From contig MKUN01000034.1 of NCBI GenBank assembly GCA_001897835.1, positions 1 through 64,000 on the forward strand: a DNA stretch of 64,000 bases, written 5' to 3'. A program made the translations under genes and the position numbers. The notes under the pieces are model-generated. The model was not told where the DNA came from. It did no database searches and saw nothing but the letters and a program-made list of their open reading frames with translations. Of the stretch, positions 1-8,322 are shown one piece after another (the first letter of the stretch is position 1; each line of letters starts with the position of its first letter). This DNA comes from Bacteroidetes bacterium 46-16 (GTDB taxonomy: Bacteria > Bacteroidota > Bacteroidia > Chitinophagales > Chitinophagaceae).

Positions 1-23
1 AATAAACTATCTAAGTTATAAAG

Positions 24-53
24 ATAAAGCTACTCCGGGTGGAGTAGCTTTAT
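24..53. terminator. Hairpin terminator at left edge
   Basis: A perfect 13-bp stem (24-36 with 41-53) closes a GGGT loop (37-40). The arms are A/T-rich at the base and G/C-rich at the top. It lies 24 bases beyond the stop codon of the minus-strand gene at 78-1466 and could also end a plus-strand gene left of the window. Neither flank has a long T run, so strength and direction are uncertain. Confidence 0.6.
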
Positions 54-77
54 TGTTTAAATAGTGGGGATCTTTGG

Positions 78-1466
78 TTAGCGGGCTATAGTAAGCTGTT
101 GTACGATATTTCCTTTTGTACCCATGATATTTACAAGATAATTGCCTGCAGGGAGGTCGCTCACATTAATGGTTTGTTTCGTATCGGTGGCCATCGCAAG
201 TGCACAGCGCCTCACGGTGTTGCCATTCATGCTTATTATGCTGATGCTGCCCTGCTGTGGTTCATTCCAATTGACATTGACGGTTATTTCATTGCCGGCA
301 GGTACCGGGTATATGGTGGCTTTGCCGCCCAAGTTGGCTACAGGGCTTATATGCAGTGAATAAGATTCATAATAGTAGCGGCCGCCATAATCGTAGGTTT
401 CGGTTATCCAGTTGCTGCCATCCCATGTTTGGGTGTAAAATGAAGTAAGCTGCTCATTGGCATTATAAGCATTTGTTTTGCGCTGTGCGTTCACGAAAGC
501 GGTAGTATCGTTCCATAGCTGTGTCAGCTCCGATTGAGGGGAATTACCGGAAAAGTTGCTATATGTGACCAGTGAATTATTAAGCCACTTTAACGAGTCC
601 GTATTCCAGAAACAGGTCATGTCGGTAAGCCGGTTATTTGATGCATCGTAAGTAAAAGTATCCTTGCTGTTCGATACCCACACGTGGTTGAAGGCATCAT
701 AATACTGTGATATGAAAAGGGTCATATTGTCATTGGCATCGTAAGTATTGGTGAGGTAGTTGACGGTATCCCAGTCATTAAGGAATGTACTCCAGTTCAG
801 TACCAGGGTGCTTTCCAGCTTGTTGCCTGCGGTATAGGTATATGTATCGTATTCGCTGTTTTCCCATGTTTGTGTGGCACTATTATAGTTCTGCCATGCG
901 TGCGACAGCTCGTTGTTATTCACATCATAAGTTGAGGAATCGCGTGAGGAGAATAGCCACTGGCTGTTCACGTCATCCCAAGCCATCATGGTCGTTTTCA
1001 GGAGATTGTTATTTGCATCATATTGCAGGTTGGCACTATCTGAATTGATCCAGGGGCCAAGCGGCAGTTGCCATGTCTTTAATAGCAGGGTCTTGATATT
1101 GTTGTTGGCGTCAAAGGTTTGTGTGGCCGCATAGCCGTTTACGTATAGGGGGCTATTATAAAAATATAAAGTCCCGGCGTCGAATTTAAGTATATGGTCC
1201 AGATCGCCACCCCGGCTGCCAGAGTAGGAGTAAATAGCGGAATCCGTTGGTGCCAGGCTTGTTCCATCCGATTGCAGGTTTACCTCTTTGATCAAGCGGG
1301 AGCCTGTGGCTGTAGCTTTAGAAGCCGTAGTGTTGCCACAGTGTGGCTGGTAACTAGCGGCTGTGCTTTTGTGTAATAATTTTAAAACCAGGCTATGCTG
1401 TGCCATTACAGCACTCGTGGAAAGGACTATAGCGGACAAGGTTGTGATAAATTTCGGAATGTGCAT
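78..1466 (-). CDS. T9SS-exported protein with YD-like tandem repeats
   Basis: Predicted secreted protein of 462 residues. It opens with a signal peptide (about residues 1-22, ending SAVMA|Q). The middle (about 85-370) holds repeats of roughly 40-45 residues, each with a YDxxNN core followed by a W-rich strand and a D-x-x-x-Y turn, as in secreted repeat proteins of Bacteroidota. The last 80 residues form a type A T9SS sorting domain (IYPVPAGN, then LPAGNYLV, and a basic end), which sends the protein through the outer membrane. No enzyme motif is visible. The YD repeats resemble Rhs repeats, but there is no Rhs core or toxin tip. A role in adhesion or as a surface protein is inference. Confidence 0.8.
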   Translation of the reverse strand: MHIPKFITTLSAIVLSTSAVMAQHSLVLKLLHKSTAASYQPHCGNTTASKATATGSRLIKEVNLQSDGTSLAPTDSAIYSYSGSRGGDLDHILKFDAGTLYFYNSPLYVNGYAATQTFDANNNIKTLLLKTWQLPLGPWINSDSANLQYDANNNLLKTTMMAWDDVNSQWLFSSRDSSTYDVNNNELSHAWQNYNSATQTWENSEYDTYTYTAGNKLESTLVLNWSTFLNDWDTVNYLTNTYDANDNMTLFISQYYDAFNHVWVSNSKDTFTYDASNNRLTDMTCFWNTDSLKWLNNSLVTYSNFSGNSPQSELTQLWNDTTAFVNAQRKTNAYNANEQLTSFYTQTWDGSNWITETYDYGGRYYYESYSLHISPVANLGGKATIYPVPAGNEITVNVNWNEPQQGSISIISMNGNTVRRCALAMATDTKQTINVSDLPAGNYLVNIMGTKGNIVQQLTIAR

Positions 1467-1636
1467 TAGCAGTTTTTTTTTAAGGTTAAAAAGATAGACA
1501 ACAAGAACGGCCTGTATTGTTTTATATTGTGTGCCGCAAAACAGAGTTTTTGCTCAAACAAATGTTTATTATCTAATAGTTAAAGGTTTAGACATTTTCA
1601 TAAAAAATACTATTTTCATTTTTGTAAACTATAAAG

Positions 1637-2104
1637 ATGAAAGAGTTACTCAATAAAGTATCGGAAAAAATAGGTGATACCAGGGATGCCGTGATGGATA
1701 GTCTTGAACATGCGTTCAGTATCGAAAAACTCACCGAAAAGTTCAGCAGCATGACGGATTCGGCGCGGGAGAAGTCGGCTAATTTCACCAGCGATATCAT
1801 TTCGCTTTCGCCCATTATCGAAGAAATCGGGTTTAAAACAAAGGGCATTACGCTGGCCATAGGTTTACCACCTTCGGCTACATTCCATTTCGAAAAATTC
1901 AAGGATATAGCAGCCGAAAGGCGCGAAGAGATCCTTGCACAACATAAGGATAATGCAATGCTGGGCATTATTGTAAAGACACTGGTGGCAGCGGATGATT
2001 ACCAGAAGAAAATAAAACTGGGCAACTTTAAGTTTGAGTGTATAGAAGTATGTATAGGCTTAGGCCCCGGTGTGAATGTGCAACTGGTGCCTAAAGAAGC
2101 ATAA
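1637..2104 (+). CDS. Conserved hypothetical protein, 155 aa
   Basis: Soluble protein with no signal peptide or membrane segment. The first 60 residues are strongly helical and charged (amphipathic or coiled-coil-like), and the rest looks like a compact mixed alpha/beta domain ending in a glycine-rich strand (VCIGLGPGVNVQLV). I recognise no named family. It stands alone after a 170-base AT-rich spacer, diverges from the gene at 78-1466, and is followed 20 bases later by ywbE, so the two may be co-transcribed. Confidence 0.7.
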   Translation: MKELLNKVSEKIGDTRDAVMDSLEHAFSIEKLTEKFSSMTDSAREKSANFTSDIISLSPIIEEIGFKTKGITLAIGLPPSATFHFEKFKDIAAERREEILAQHKDNAMLGIIVKTLVAADDYQKKIKLGNFKFECIEVCIGLGPGVNVQLVPKEA

Positions 2105-2124
2105 GCCTTGTGTATCTTTGTCCT

Positions 2125-2328
2125 ATGAACGGGCAGCATCGTGCAGATATATACAGGGGACTGGAAGTGGAGATAATCCTGAAGAAGGACCAGCGAAGTG
2201 GCAAACGCACGTGGGGTATTGTAAAAGATATCCTGACCAGTGCCCCCTACCACTCAAGAGGTATTAAAGTAAGGCTTGAGGACGGGCAGATAGGCAGGGT
2301 GGCAGAGATAGTGGGCGACCCTGAATGA
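2125..2328 (+). CDS. ywbE: YwbE family protein (DUF2196)
   Basis: Small protein of 67 residues that matches the YwbE/DUF2196 family through almost its full length, including the hallmark segments VLKKDQRSGK-type, GIVKDILT and HSRGIKVRLEDGQIGRV (written here in parts). The fold is a small beta-barrel; the molecular role is unknown. An in-frame GTG exists at 2110, but the ATG at 2125 gives the usual family length of about 65 and the usual start. A TATCTTTG box (2113-2120) ends five bases before the ATG, which would leave almost no leader if it acts as a promoter. Confidence 0.88.
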   Translation: MNGQHRADIYRGLEVEIILKKDQRSGKRTWGIVKDILTSAPYHSRGIKVRLEDGQIGRVAEIVGDPE

Positions 2329-2335
2329 GTACCCT

Positions 2336-3889
2336 TTACATTGCCCGGGCTATAGCCTCGGCACATCGCACCCCATCTATGGCTGCAGATACGATGCCGC
2401 CGGCATAACCGGCCCCCTCGGCACAGGGATATAAGCCTTTTACCTGGGGGTGTTCGAGGGTGTCCTTATCACGGGGGATACGCACCGGTGAACTGGTGCG
2501 TGATTCGGTAGCCACCAACAGTGCTTCATTGGTATAATAGCCTTTCATCTTTTTGCCAAAATCAACGACCGCTTTCCTTAAAGCTTCATTCACCTCTTTG
2601 GGCAATACTTCTTTTATTGCTGCACTATGTATGCCGGGCAGGTAAGAGCATGAGGGGAGGGTTGATGATATTTTGCCATCAACAAAATCGGCCATACGCT
2701 GTACCGGGGCTACAAGTTTGCCGCCACCTGTATCGAATGCTTTCTGTTCCACCATCTGCTGGTATTGCATACCGGCCAGCGGGCCTTTAAAGCCATACTT
2801 CGCAAAATCTTTTTCATCGACAGCTACTACTGTGCCCGAATTGGCGAAGGGGTTATTGCGTTTGGATGGCGACCAGCCATTGACCACTATCTCTCCGGGG
2901 GCTGTAGCCGCAGGTGCAATGATACCCCCGGGGCACATGCAAAAGGAGAACACGCCGCGGCCGTACTCCTGCGCCACCAGTGAATAGCTCGCAGGGGGCA
3001 GATAAGGATCACGCGTGAGGCAATGATATTGTGCCCTGTCGATAAGCAGCTGCGGATGCTCGATGCGCACACCCAGGGCAAAGGGTTTGCATTCCACGGC
3101 TATCTTTTTATGGTGTAAAAGGCTGAAGATGTCGCGGGCAGAATGACCTGTGGCCAGCAGCACTGCCGTGCAGGCTATGATACCGGCATTGCTTGTTTGC
3201 ACTGCTTTTATTTTTTCACCATCCAGCACCAGGTCAGTTAGCCGGGTATTGAACAATACCTCGCCACCGCAGGCGATAATTTGCTCGCGCATAGCTGTGA
3301 TGATCTGTGGCAGCTTATTGGTGCCTATATGTGGGTGGGCATCGTAAAGGATACTTTCATCGGCACCAAAGTGTACGAAGATCTGCAATATATGCTGCAC
3401 ATTGCCGCGCTTTGTGGAGCGTGTGTAGAGCTTGCCATCGCTATAGGTGCCGGCACCGCCTTCGCCAAAGCAGTAATTAGACTCCGGGTTCACAATACCT
3501 TCTTTATTCATGGCGGCAAGGTCGCGGCGGCGGCTGCGCACATCCTTGCCCCGCTCGAGTATGACGGGCCTGATACCCATGCTGATCAAACGCAGTGCGG
3601 CAAACAAGCCTGCCGGTCCGGCGCCCACGATCACTACCTGCGAAGCATTGCTTACATCCTGCAATTGAGGGTCGAAGGCCGGTGCTTCCTTCAATGCCTC
3701 ATCAATAAAAACTTCAAGCTGTAAAATGAAGTGCGCCTGGCGCGAGCGGGCATCTATAGACCGCTTCAGAATGTGGTAGCCGGTGATACTTTTGGTATGT
3801 ACACCAAGCTCGGCAGCAAGCTGCTTTTTGATGCTGCGCTCATCGGCAGCATCGGCCGGGAGTAATTTTATGGAAATGTTTTTGATCAT
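2336..3889 (-). CDS. FAD-dependent dehydrogenase, COG2509 family
   Basis: Cytosolic flavoprotein of 517 residues. Residues 1-80 form the alpha/beta N-terminal domain typical of this family. A Rossmann dinucleotide motif GAGPAGLFAALR follows at 89-100, then the FAD loop CFGEGGAGTYSDGKL near 140-154, and a C-terminal FAD motif (GLYPCAEGAGYAGGI) near 485-500. Members are annotated as uncharacterised NAD(P)/FAD-dependent oxidoreductases; the substrate is not known. It ends eight bases from the stop of ywbE on the other strand (convergent). Family assignment is firm, function open. Confidence 0.9.
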   Translation of the reverse strand: MIKNISIKLLPADAADERSIKKQLAAELGVHTKSITGYHILKRSIDARSRQAHFILQLEVFIDEALKEAPAFDPQLQDVSNASQVVIVGAGPAGLFAALRLISMGIRPVILERGKDVRSRRRDLAAMNKEGIVNPESNYCFGEGGAGTYSDGKLYTRSTKRGNVQHILQIFVHFGADESILYDAHPHIGTNKLPQIITAMREQIIACGGEVLFNTRLTDLVLDGEKIKAVQTSNAGIIACTAVLLATGHSARDIFSLLHHKKIAVECKPFALGVRIEHPQLLIDRAQYHCLTRDPYLPPASYSLVAQEYGRGVFSFCMCPGGIIAPAATAPGEIVVNGWSPSKRNNPFANSGTVVAVDEKDFAKYGFKGPLAGMQYQQMVEQKAFDTGGGKLVAPVQRMADFVDGKISSTLPSCSYLPGIHSAAIKEVLPKEVNEALRKAVVDFGKKMKGYYTNEALLVATESRTSSPVRIPRDKDTLEHPQVKGLYPCAEGAGYAGGIVSAAIDGVRCAEAIARAM

Positions 3890-3963
3890 ACCTGAACCAC
3901 GATTAGCATGGTTAAAGGGATTGCTTTTATTTATTTGCCGGTAACGAAATTGCCGCCCCGCGC

Positions 3964-6105
3964 CTATGGGTGCTCTTTCTTATAATTCTCCAGTACTTTG
4001 TCGAGGTGCCTGATGAATTTCTGTACATCAGGATCGTAAGAATAGCCGCCGTCTATGAGCTGCTTACCGTTCTCATCCACATAAAAGTAAAAGGGTTGGG
4101 AGTTTGAGTTGAATTTAGAAGCCTGCAGGTCTTCGTTCTTATCGCCCACGGTCACGATATCGGCCTGCAATGCCTCAGAATAATGCTGTTCATTCTTTGG
4201 CAATTCAAGTTTGTCATAATCGCAATAGAGCGATGCGATGATAAAATCTTCTTTGAGGCGTTTCATTACCCCGGGGTTCGACCATACCTGCGATTCCATC
4301 TTGCGGCAATTGACGCAGTTGATGCCGGTGAAATCGAGCATGAGGGGTTTCTTCAGCTTCTTTGATGCGGCCAGCGCCTCATCGTAATCATAAAAAGTTT
4401 CCAGGCCGAACTTGCGCACGATCTCCGGCTCATATATCTTCATTTCATTGACATACTTTACCGGTTTTATATCGTCGCTGTAGGCCGCCGTATGGTTATT
4501 GCCGCCGCCGCCATTATTGGCACCCAGCACAAAATCCTGTGTGCCCATCGGGGGCACGAACTGGCTCATGGCATTGAGCGGCGCACCCCACATGCCCGGT
4601 AATAAATAGACCGCGAATGAGAAGCAGGCAATGGCCAGGAATAATTTGAACAGCGATACATACTCCTGCCCATAGAGATTTTTGGGCGGGGCATCATCGT
4701 GCGATAGCTTGAGCTTGCCCAGCAGGTACATACCCAGCAATACCGACAGTACGATCCATAAGGCGATAAATACCTCCCTGTCGAGCAGGCGCCAGCCCAT
4801 GGCCAGGTCGGCATTGGAGAGGAATTTAAGTGCCAGCATCAGCTCGATGAAACCCAGGGTAACCTTTACCTGGTTGAGCCAGCCACCTGAGCTGGCGATC
4901 TTATTGAGCATGCCCGGGAAGATGGCGAATAATGCGAAGGGCAGGGCAAGGCCTACCGAGAAGCCAAACATGCCGATAGCAGGGCCGGTGATGCCACCAC
5001 GGCCGGCTATGACCAGCAGCGGACCAATGATGGGGCCGGTGCAGGAAAAAGATACGATGACGAGGGTGAGGGCCATGAAGAAAATGCCGCCAAAGCTGCC
5101 AATGCCAGCTTTGGAATCGGTCTTGCTGGTCCATGAAGAGGGCAGGGTGATCTCGAAGGCCCCCAGGAAGGAGACGCCGAAGATGACGAAGATGACGAAG
5201 AAAAGGAGGTTGGCGATCCAGTTGGTAGAAAGGTTATTGAGCGCATTGGAGCCGAAGATGGCCGATATCAAAACACCCAGTACCGTAAATATGATGATGA
5301 TGGAAAGCGAGTAATATATGGCATTGCGGATGCCCTGTGCGCGGGTCTTGCTGCGCTTGGTAAAGAAGCTTACCGTGATGGGTATCATGGAATAAACGCA
5401 GGGTGTGAGCACTGCCAGCAGGCCACCGATAAGCGCACCGAAAAAGAGGCTCCATAATGAGCCCTGTGAGGGCTTGTTCATGCCCGCTGTTTCGGCTTGT
5501 GCAGTTGCTGCTGCTGTGCTGTCGGGCATGTCATTAGCAGGTGCAGCTACCGGTGCAGCACTGAGTTTTGATGTGTCGACCGCAGGAGGATTGGCCACCG
5601 TATTTTGCGTGCCGGCAGTATCCTGCTGTGCAGCGGGGGATGCATCATTTATTTCAAAACTGAAGGATTTGGTCTTTGGAGGAAGACAGCTTTCTTCATT
5701 ACATACCTGGTAACTGTACTTTCCTGTGACCTTAAGATTGCCGCTAACCGTAATGAGTTGTGTATAATCCACATTGTGCTTATACATATGTACAGTACCA
5801 TCCACACCGTCAATATCTTCATTGATCAGCTTGCCGTGCTCCTTGGTTTTGCCGATAAGCTTTACATCAGCATTTTTGTTAAATGTAAATGAGGGGGGTA
5901 TCTCTAGACCATCGCCACCGGGGTCTAATGACCAGATGTGCCAGCCTTCTGCCAACTCCAAATGGAAGACCAGTTCATATTTTTTATCGCTTTTCTTTTT
6001 TGCTTCAAAGGTCCAGGTAGTTGGATCTTTTTGCATTTGCGCACTTGCATTTACTGCAAAGAAACTGCAAAGAAGAAGGACGAATATTTTTTTGATACTA
6101 CTCAT
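3964..6105 (-). CDS. dsbD: Protein-disulfide reductase DsbD (three-domain)
   Basis: Moves electrons from cytosolic thioredoxin across the inner membrane to periplasmic thiol proteins. After a signal peptide (1-22) the DsbD-alpha domain spans about 24-152 with its cysteine pair at 135 and 140. A proline/alanine-rich linker (155-212) leads to a CcdA-like eight-helix domain with the two redox cysteines in TPCVYSMIP (235) and SFSCTGP (354). The C-terminal thioredoxin-like gamma domain carries CVNC at 596-599. All six redox cysteines are present. It is last in a minus-strand run behind a stand-alone copy of its own first domain (6130-6594), 24 bases upstream. Confidence 0.93.
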   Translation of the reverse strand: MSSIKKIFVLLLCSFFAVNASAQMQKDPTTWTFEAKKKSDKKYELVFHLELAEGWHIWSLDPGGDGLEIPPSFTFNKNADVKLIGKTKEHGKLINEDIDGVDGTVHMYKHNVDYTQLITVSGNLKVTGKYSYQVCNEESCLPPKTKSFSFEINDASPAAQQDTAGTQNTVANPPAVDTSKLSAAPVAAPANDMPDSTAAATAQAETAGMNKPSQGSLWSLFFGALIGGLLAVLTPCVYSMIPITVSFFTKRSKTRAQGIRNAIYYSLSIIIIFTVLGVLISAIFGSNALNNLSTNWIANLLFFVIFVIFGVSFLGAFEITLPSSWTSKTDSKAGIGSFGGIFFMALTLVIVSFSCTGPIIGPLLVIAGRGGITGPAIGMFGFSVGLALPFALFAIFPGMLNKIASSGGWLNQVKVTLGFIELMLALKFLSNADLAMGWRLLDREVFIALWIVLSVLLGMYLLGKLKLSHDDAPPKNLYGQEYVSLFKLFLAIACFSFAVYLLPGMWGAPLNAMSQFVPPMGTQDFVLGANNGGGGNNHTAAYSDDIKPVKYVNEMKIYEPEIVRKFGLETFYDYDEALAASKKLKKPLMLDFTGINCVNCRKMESQVWSNPGVMKRLKEDFIIASLYCDYDKLELPKNEQHYSEALQADIVTVGDKNEDLQASKFNSNSQPFYFYVDENGKQLIDGGYSYDPDVQKFIRHLDKVLENYKKEHP

Positions 6106-6129
6106 TATGCTCTTGGTTTTGCCGCAGCC

Positions 6130-6594
6130 TTATTTTATGTCAAATTCAAATTGTTGGGTCTTTGGGGGGAGGCACATATTGTCGTTGCATACCTGGTACT
6201 CATGGCTGCCGCTTATTTTCAGTTTGCCCTTTGCGCTTATGGTCTGTACATAATCTACATTGCCTGAAAAGAAAGTAACGGCCCCATCCACGCCCTCCAT
6301 GGTCTCCGTTTTGGGCTGTCCCATTTCTTTTATGGTGCCTATGGTTTTGATACCGGGCGTATTTTTAAAAGTAAATGATGGCGGTATCTCAAAGCCGTCG
6401 CCACCCGGTTTCATCGACCAGATATGCCATTTCTCGTCCAGCTTCAGGTGAAAGATAAGCTCATATTGGTCGCCGCTTTTCTTTTTCACCTCGTAGCTCC
6501 AGTGTGTAGGGTCGGGGGTCATCTGAGCCCACGATACATTGCTTAAGCCTATAGCTACAGGCAGCAACAGCAGGATGAACATTAATTTTCTCAT
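6130..6594 (-). CDS. Stand-alone DsbD-alpha domain protein
   Basis: Periplasmic protein of 154 residues: a signal peptide (about 1-23) plus a single N-terminal-DsbD domain. It is clearly a paralogue of residues 24-152 of the neighbouring DsbD: shared segments include WHIWS, PGGDG, EIPPSFTF and YQVCN-x4-CLPPKT, with cysteines at 136 and 141 matching 135 and 140 there. It has no membrane or thioredoxin domain. It probably relays electrons from DsbD to a chosen partner or scavenges oxidised substrates (inference). It lies between purQ (23 bases upstream) and dsbD (24 bases downstream), all on one strand. Confidence 0.85.
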   Translation of the reverse strand: MRKLMFILLLLPVAIGLSNVSWAQMTPDPTHWSYEVKKKSGDQYELIFHLKLDEKWHIWSMKPGGDGFEIPPSFTFKNTPGIKTIGTIKEMGQPKTETMEGVDGAVTFFSGNVDYVQTISAKGKLKISGSHEYQVCNDNMCLPPKTQQFEFDIK

Positions 6595-6616
6595 AATCGT
6601 TTTTTTAGGGGGCAGA

Positions 6617-7309
6617 TCAATTCATGTAAGTAAAGGCCTGCAATATGCCCCTGCCATCTATATTGTGCAGGGCATCAGAGCAGGCACGCTCAGGGTGCGG
6701 CATCATACCGAACACATTACGTTCCTTATTGCAGATGCCTGCTATGTTGTTTATGGCACCGTTGGGGTTTGAGTTGATGTGTATCTCGCCCTGCTCATTG
6801 CAATAGCGGAATACCACCTGTTTGTTTGCGTTCAACTGCTCCATAGTGGCGGCATCGGCATAGTAGCGGCCTTCGCCATGTGCTACCGGTATCTTCAATA
6901 CCTTTTCTCCAACGTTCTGGCCTATAAGGTTATTGTTGTTCTCACTTTTTATGAACACGTTTTTGCATACGAATTTCTGGTGATCGTTCTGCAAAAGCAC
7001 ACCGGGCAGCAGGCCCGATTCGCAGAGTATCTGGAAACCGTTACACACGCCCAGCACCTTGCCGCCATCGTTAGCAAATTTGATCAGTTGCTCCATCATG
7101 GGGCTGAAGCGTGCCAGTGCACCGCAGCGCAGGTAGTCGCCATAAGAGAAGCCGCCCGGCAGCACGATACAGTCATCTTTGCCGAACATGCCCAGGTCAT
7201 GGTCTTTGTGCCAGAGCATTACTACTTCTTGCTGCAGGTCGTCCTGCAAAGCATGCATCATATCCCTGTCGCAGTTAGAGCCGGGAAAAACAATAATTCC
7301 GAATTTCAT
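6617..7309 (-). CDS. purQ: Phosphoribosylformylglycinamidine synthase subunit PurQ
   Basis: Glutaminase subunit of FGAM synthase, the fourth step of purine synthesis; it supplies ammonia from glutamine to PurL with the help of PurS. The 230-residue class I amidotransferase shows the nucleophile elbow GVCNGFQIL with its cysteine near residue 94, and a C-terminal H-x-E pair in MMPHPERA. The length is typical for the separate-subunit enzyme, so this organism should also encode small PurL and PurS elsewhere. It is embedded in an otherwise envelope-related run, 12 bases after the membrane protein at 7322-8305. Confidence 0.95.
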   Translation of the reverse strand: MKFGIIVFPGSNCDRDMMHALQDDLQQEVVMLWHKDHDLGMFGKDDCIVLPGGFSYGDYLRCGALARFSPMMEQLIKFANDGGKVLGVCNGFQILCESGLLPGVLLQNDHQKFVCKNVFIKSENNNNLIGQNVGEKVLKIPVAHGEGRYYADAATMEQLNANKQVVFRYCNEQGEIHINSNPNGAINNIAGICNKERNVFGMMPHPERACSDALHNIDGRGILQAFTYMN

Positions 7310-7321
7310 CTGTTTTACAAA

Positions 7322-8305
7322 TCATTTAATTGCCAATTGGCAGGCAAGTACAAAAGCAAGGAAGAAATAAAACGTAAAATTACTAAACCGTTTACTTTTT
7401 TCCAGCGAAATACCGTGTGTTATAATCATTGCTGATGCGGGTATTATCAGCAGCCAGGCGCTTTTTACCGTATGATCGGTGAAAACCGCTACCAGCAAGG
7501 ATAGGAGCAGGTATATTATAATAACCGACCATGTGCGGCGGCCATATACACTGTTTTTTGCTATTTGTTGCTGCATGGCGTAGAAACCGCATACAAATAG
7601 TATCAATAAGCCTGATATGGAAATGATAAAATAGCCCGGTGCGCTTAAATGTGTAGGCAGCGAAAGGCCCAGGTGGGGCCATTGCGCTATGAGGGGCAAT
7701 TGGTCTATGAGAAATAATATGCATGCGTAGAAGTAGAAGGGGGTAAAGTAGCCCATGGCCCCTACAACCCACTCGCTGGGATTGAAGCTGCGCAGCATGG
7801 CCAGGCCTATGAAGAACAGCAGGAAAAAGCCGATGGCTGAGAATTGCAGCAGTGCGGCCAGGCATATGATAAAGCCACCATTGAACAACAGCTTGCGTGG
7901 TTGCTGGGTCTGCCCCAGTGATAATATGGTATCCACACCGGCCAGCAGGCACCAGTTGATGAGCAGGGTGCAACTGAAGTAGTTAAAAGCCGGGAATATG
8001 GAGGTAAGTAATATGAACGCCAGCGCGGGAAGGTAGGTGGAGCGGGGGTATAACTTGTGGCGGGCTGTAATGCTTTTGAAATACAGTGCTTGCAAGAACA
8101 ACATGACCACTGCAATAAACGTATAAGCAAATGCATTGCCCCGGAATACCACATCAAGCAACTGGAGTACGTGGCCGTACAAAAAATGCCCGTCCACCAC
8201 ATCGGGTGGCAGCGGGTGTGCGAGCACCTGCAGCTTAACCAGCATAGTGGCTATAAGCAGTATGATGACCGTGTACGGGTTGTTGTTGCGGAATAAAGAC
8301 AGCAA
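7322..8305 (-). CDS. Polytopic membrane protein, DUF6427-like
   Basis: Inner-membrane protein of 327 residues with about eight to ten hydrophobic helices through most of its length and an N-terminus beginning MLSLFRNNNPYT. The pattern (short polar start, helix-rich body, no charged catalytic motif) fits DUF6427 proteins that often sit near purine or wall genes in Bacteroidota, but I make that assignment from memory of the family. It is separated by 17 bases from the upstream secreted-protein gene and 12 bases from purQ, so all are probably one transcript. Confidence 0.72.
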   Translation of the reverse strand: MLSLFRNNNPYTVIILLIATMLVKLQVLAHPLPPDVVDGHFLYGHVLQLLDVVFRGNAFAYTFIAVVMLFLQALYFKSITARHKLYPRSTYLPALAFILLTSIFPAFNYFSCTLLINWCLLAGVDTILSLGQTQQPRKLLFNGGFIICLAALLQFSAIGFFLLFFIGLAMLRSFNPSEWVVGAMGYFTPFYFYACILFLIDQLPLIAQWPHLGLSLPTHLSAPGYFIISISGLLILFVCGFYAMQQQIAKNSVYGRRTWSVIIIYLLLSLLVAVFTDHTVKSAWLLIIPASAMIITHGISLEKSKRFSNFTFYFFLAFVLACQLAIK

Positions 8306-8322
8306 TGCCTGGAATTTTGATG

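Noticed and set aside
78-1466. Rhs-type toxin
   Set aside because: YD-like repeats are present, but there is no Rhs core motif, no variable toxin tip and no immunity gene; a T9SS sorting domain ends the protein.
4682-5314. Plus-strand open frame of 210 codons opposite dsbD
   Set aside because: Proline/methionine/serine-rich antisense of the DsbD membrane domain; no signal, no motif, no initiation context.
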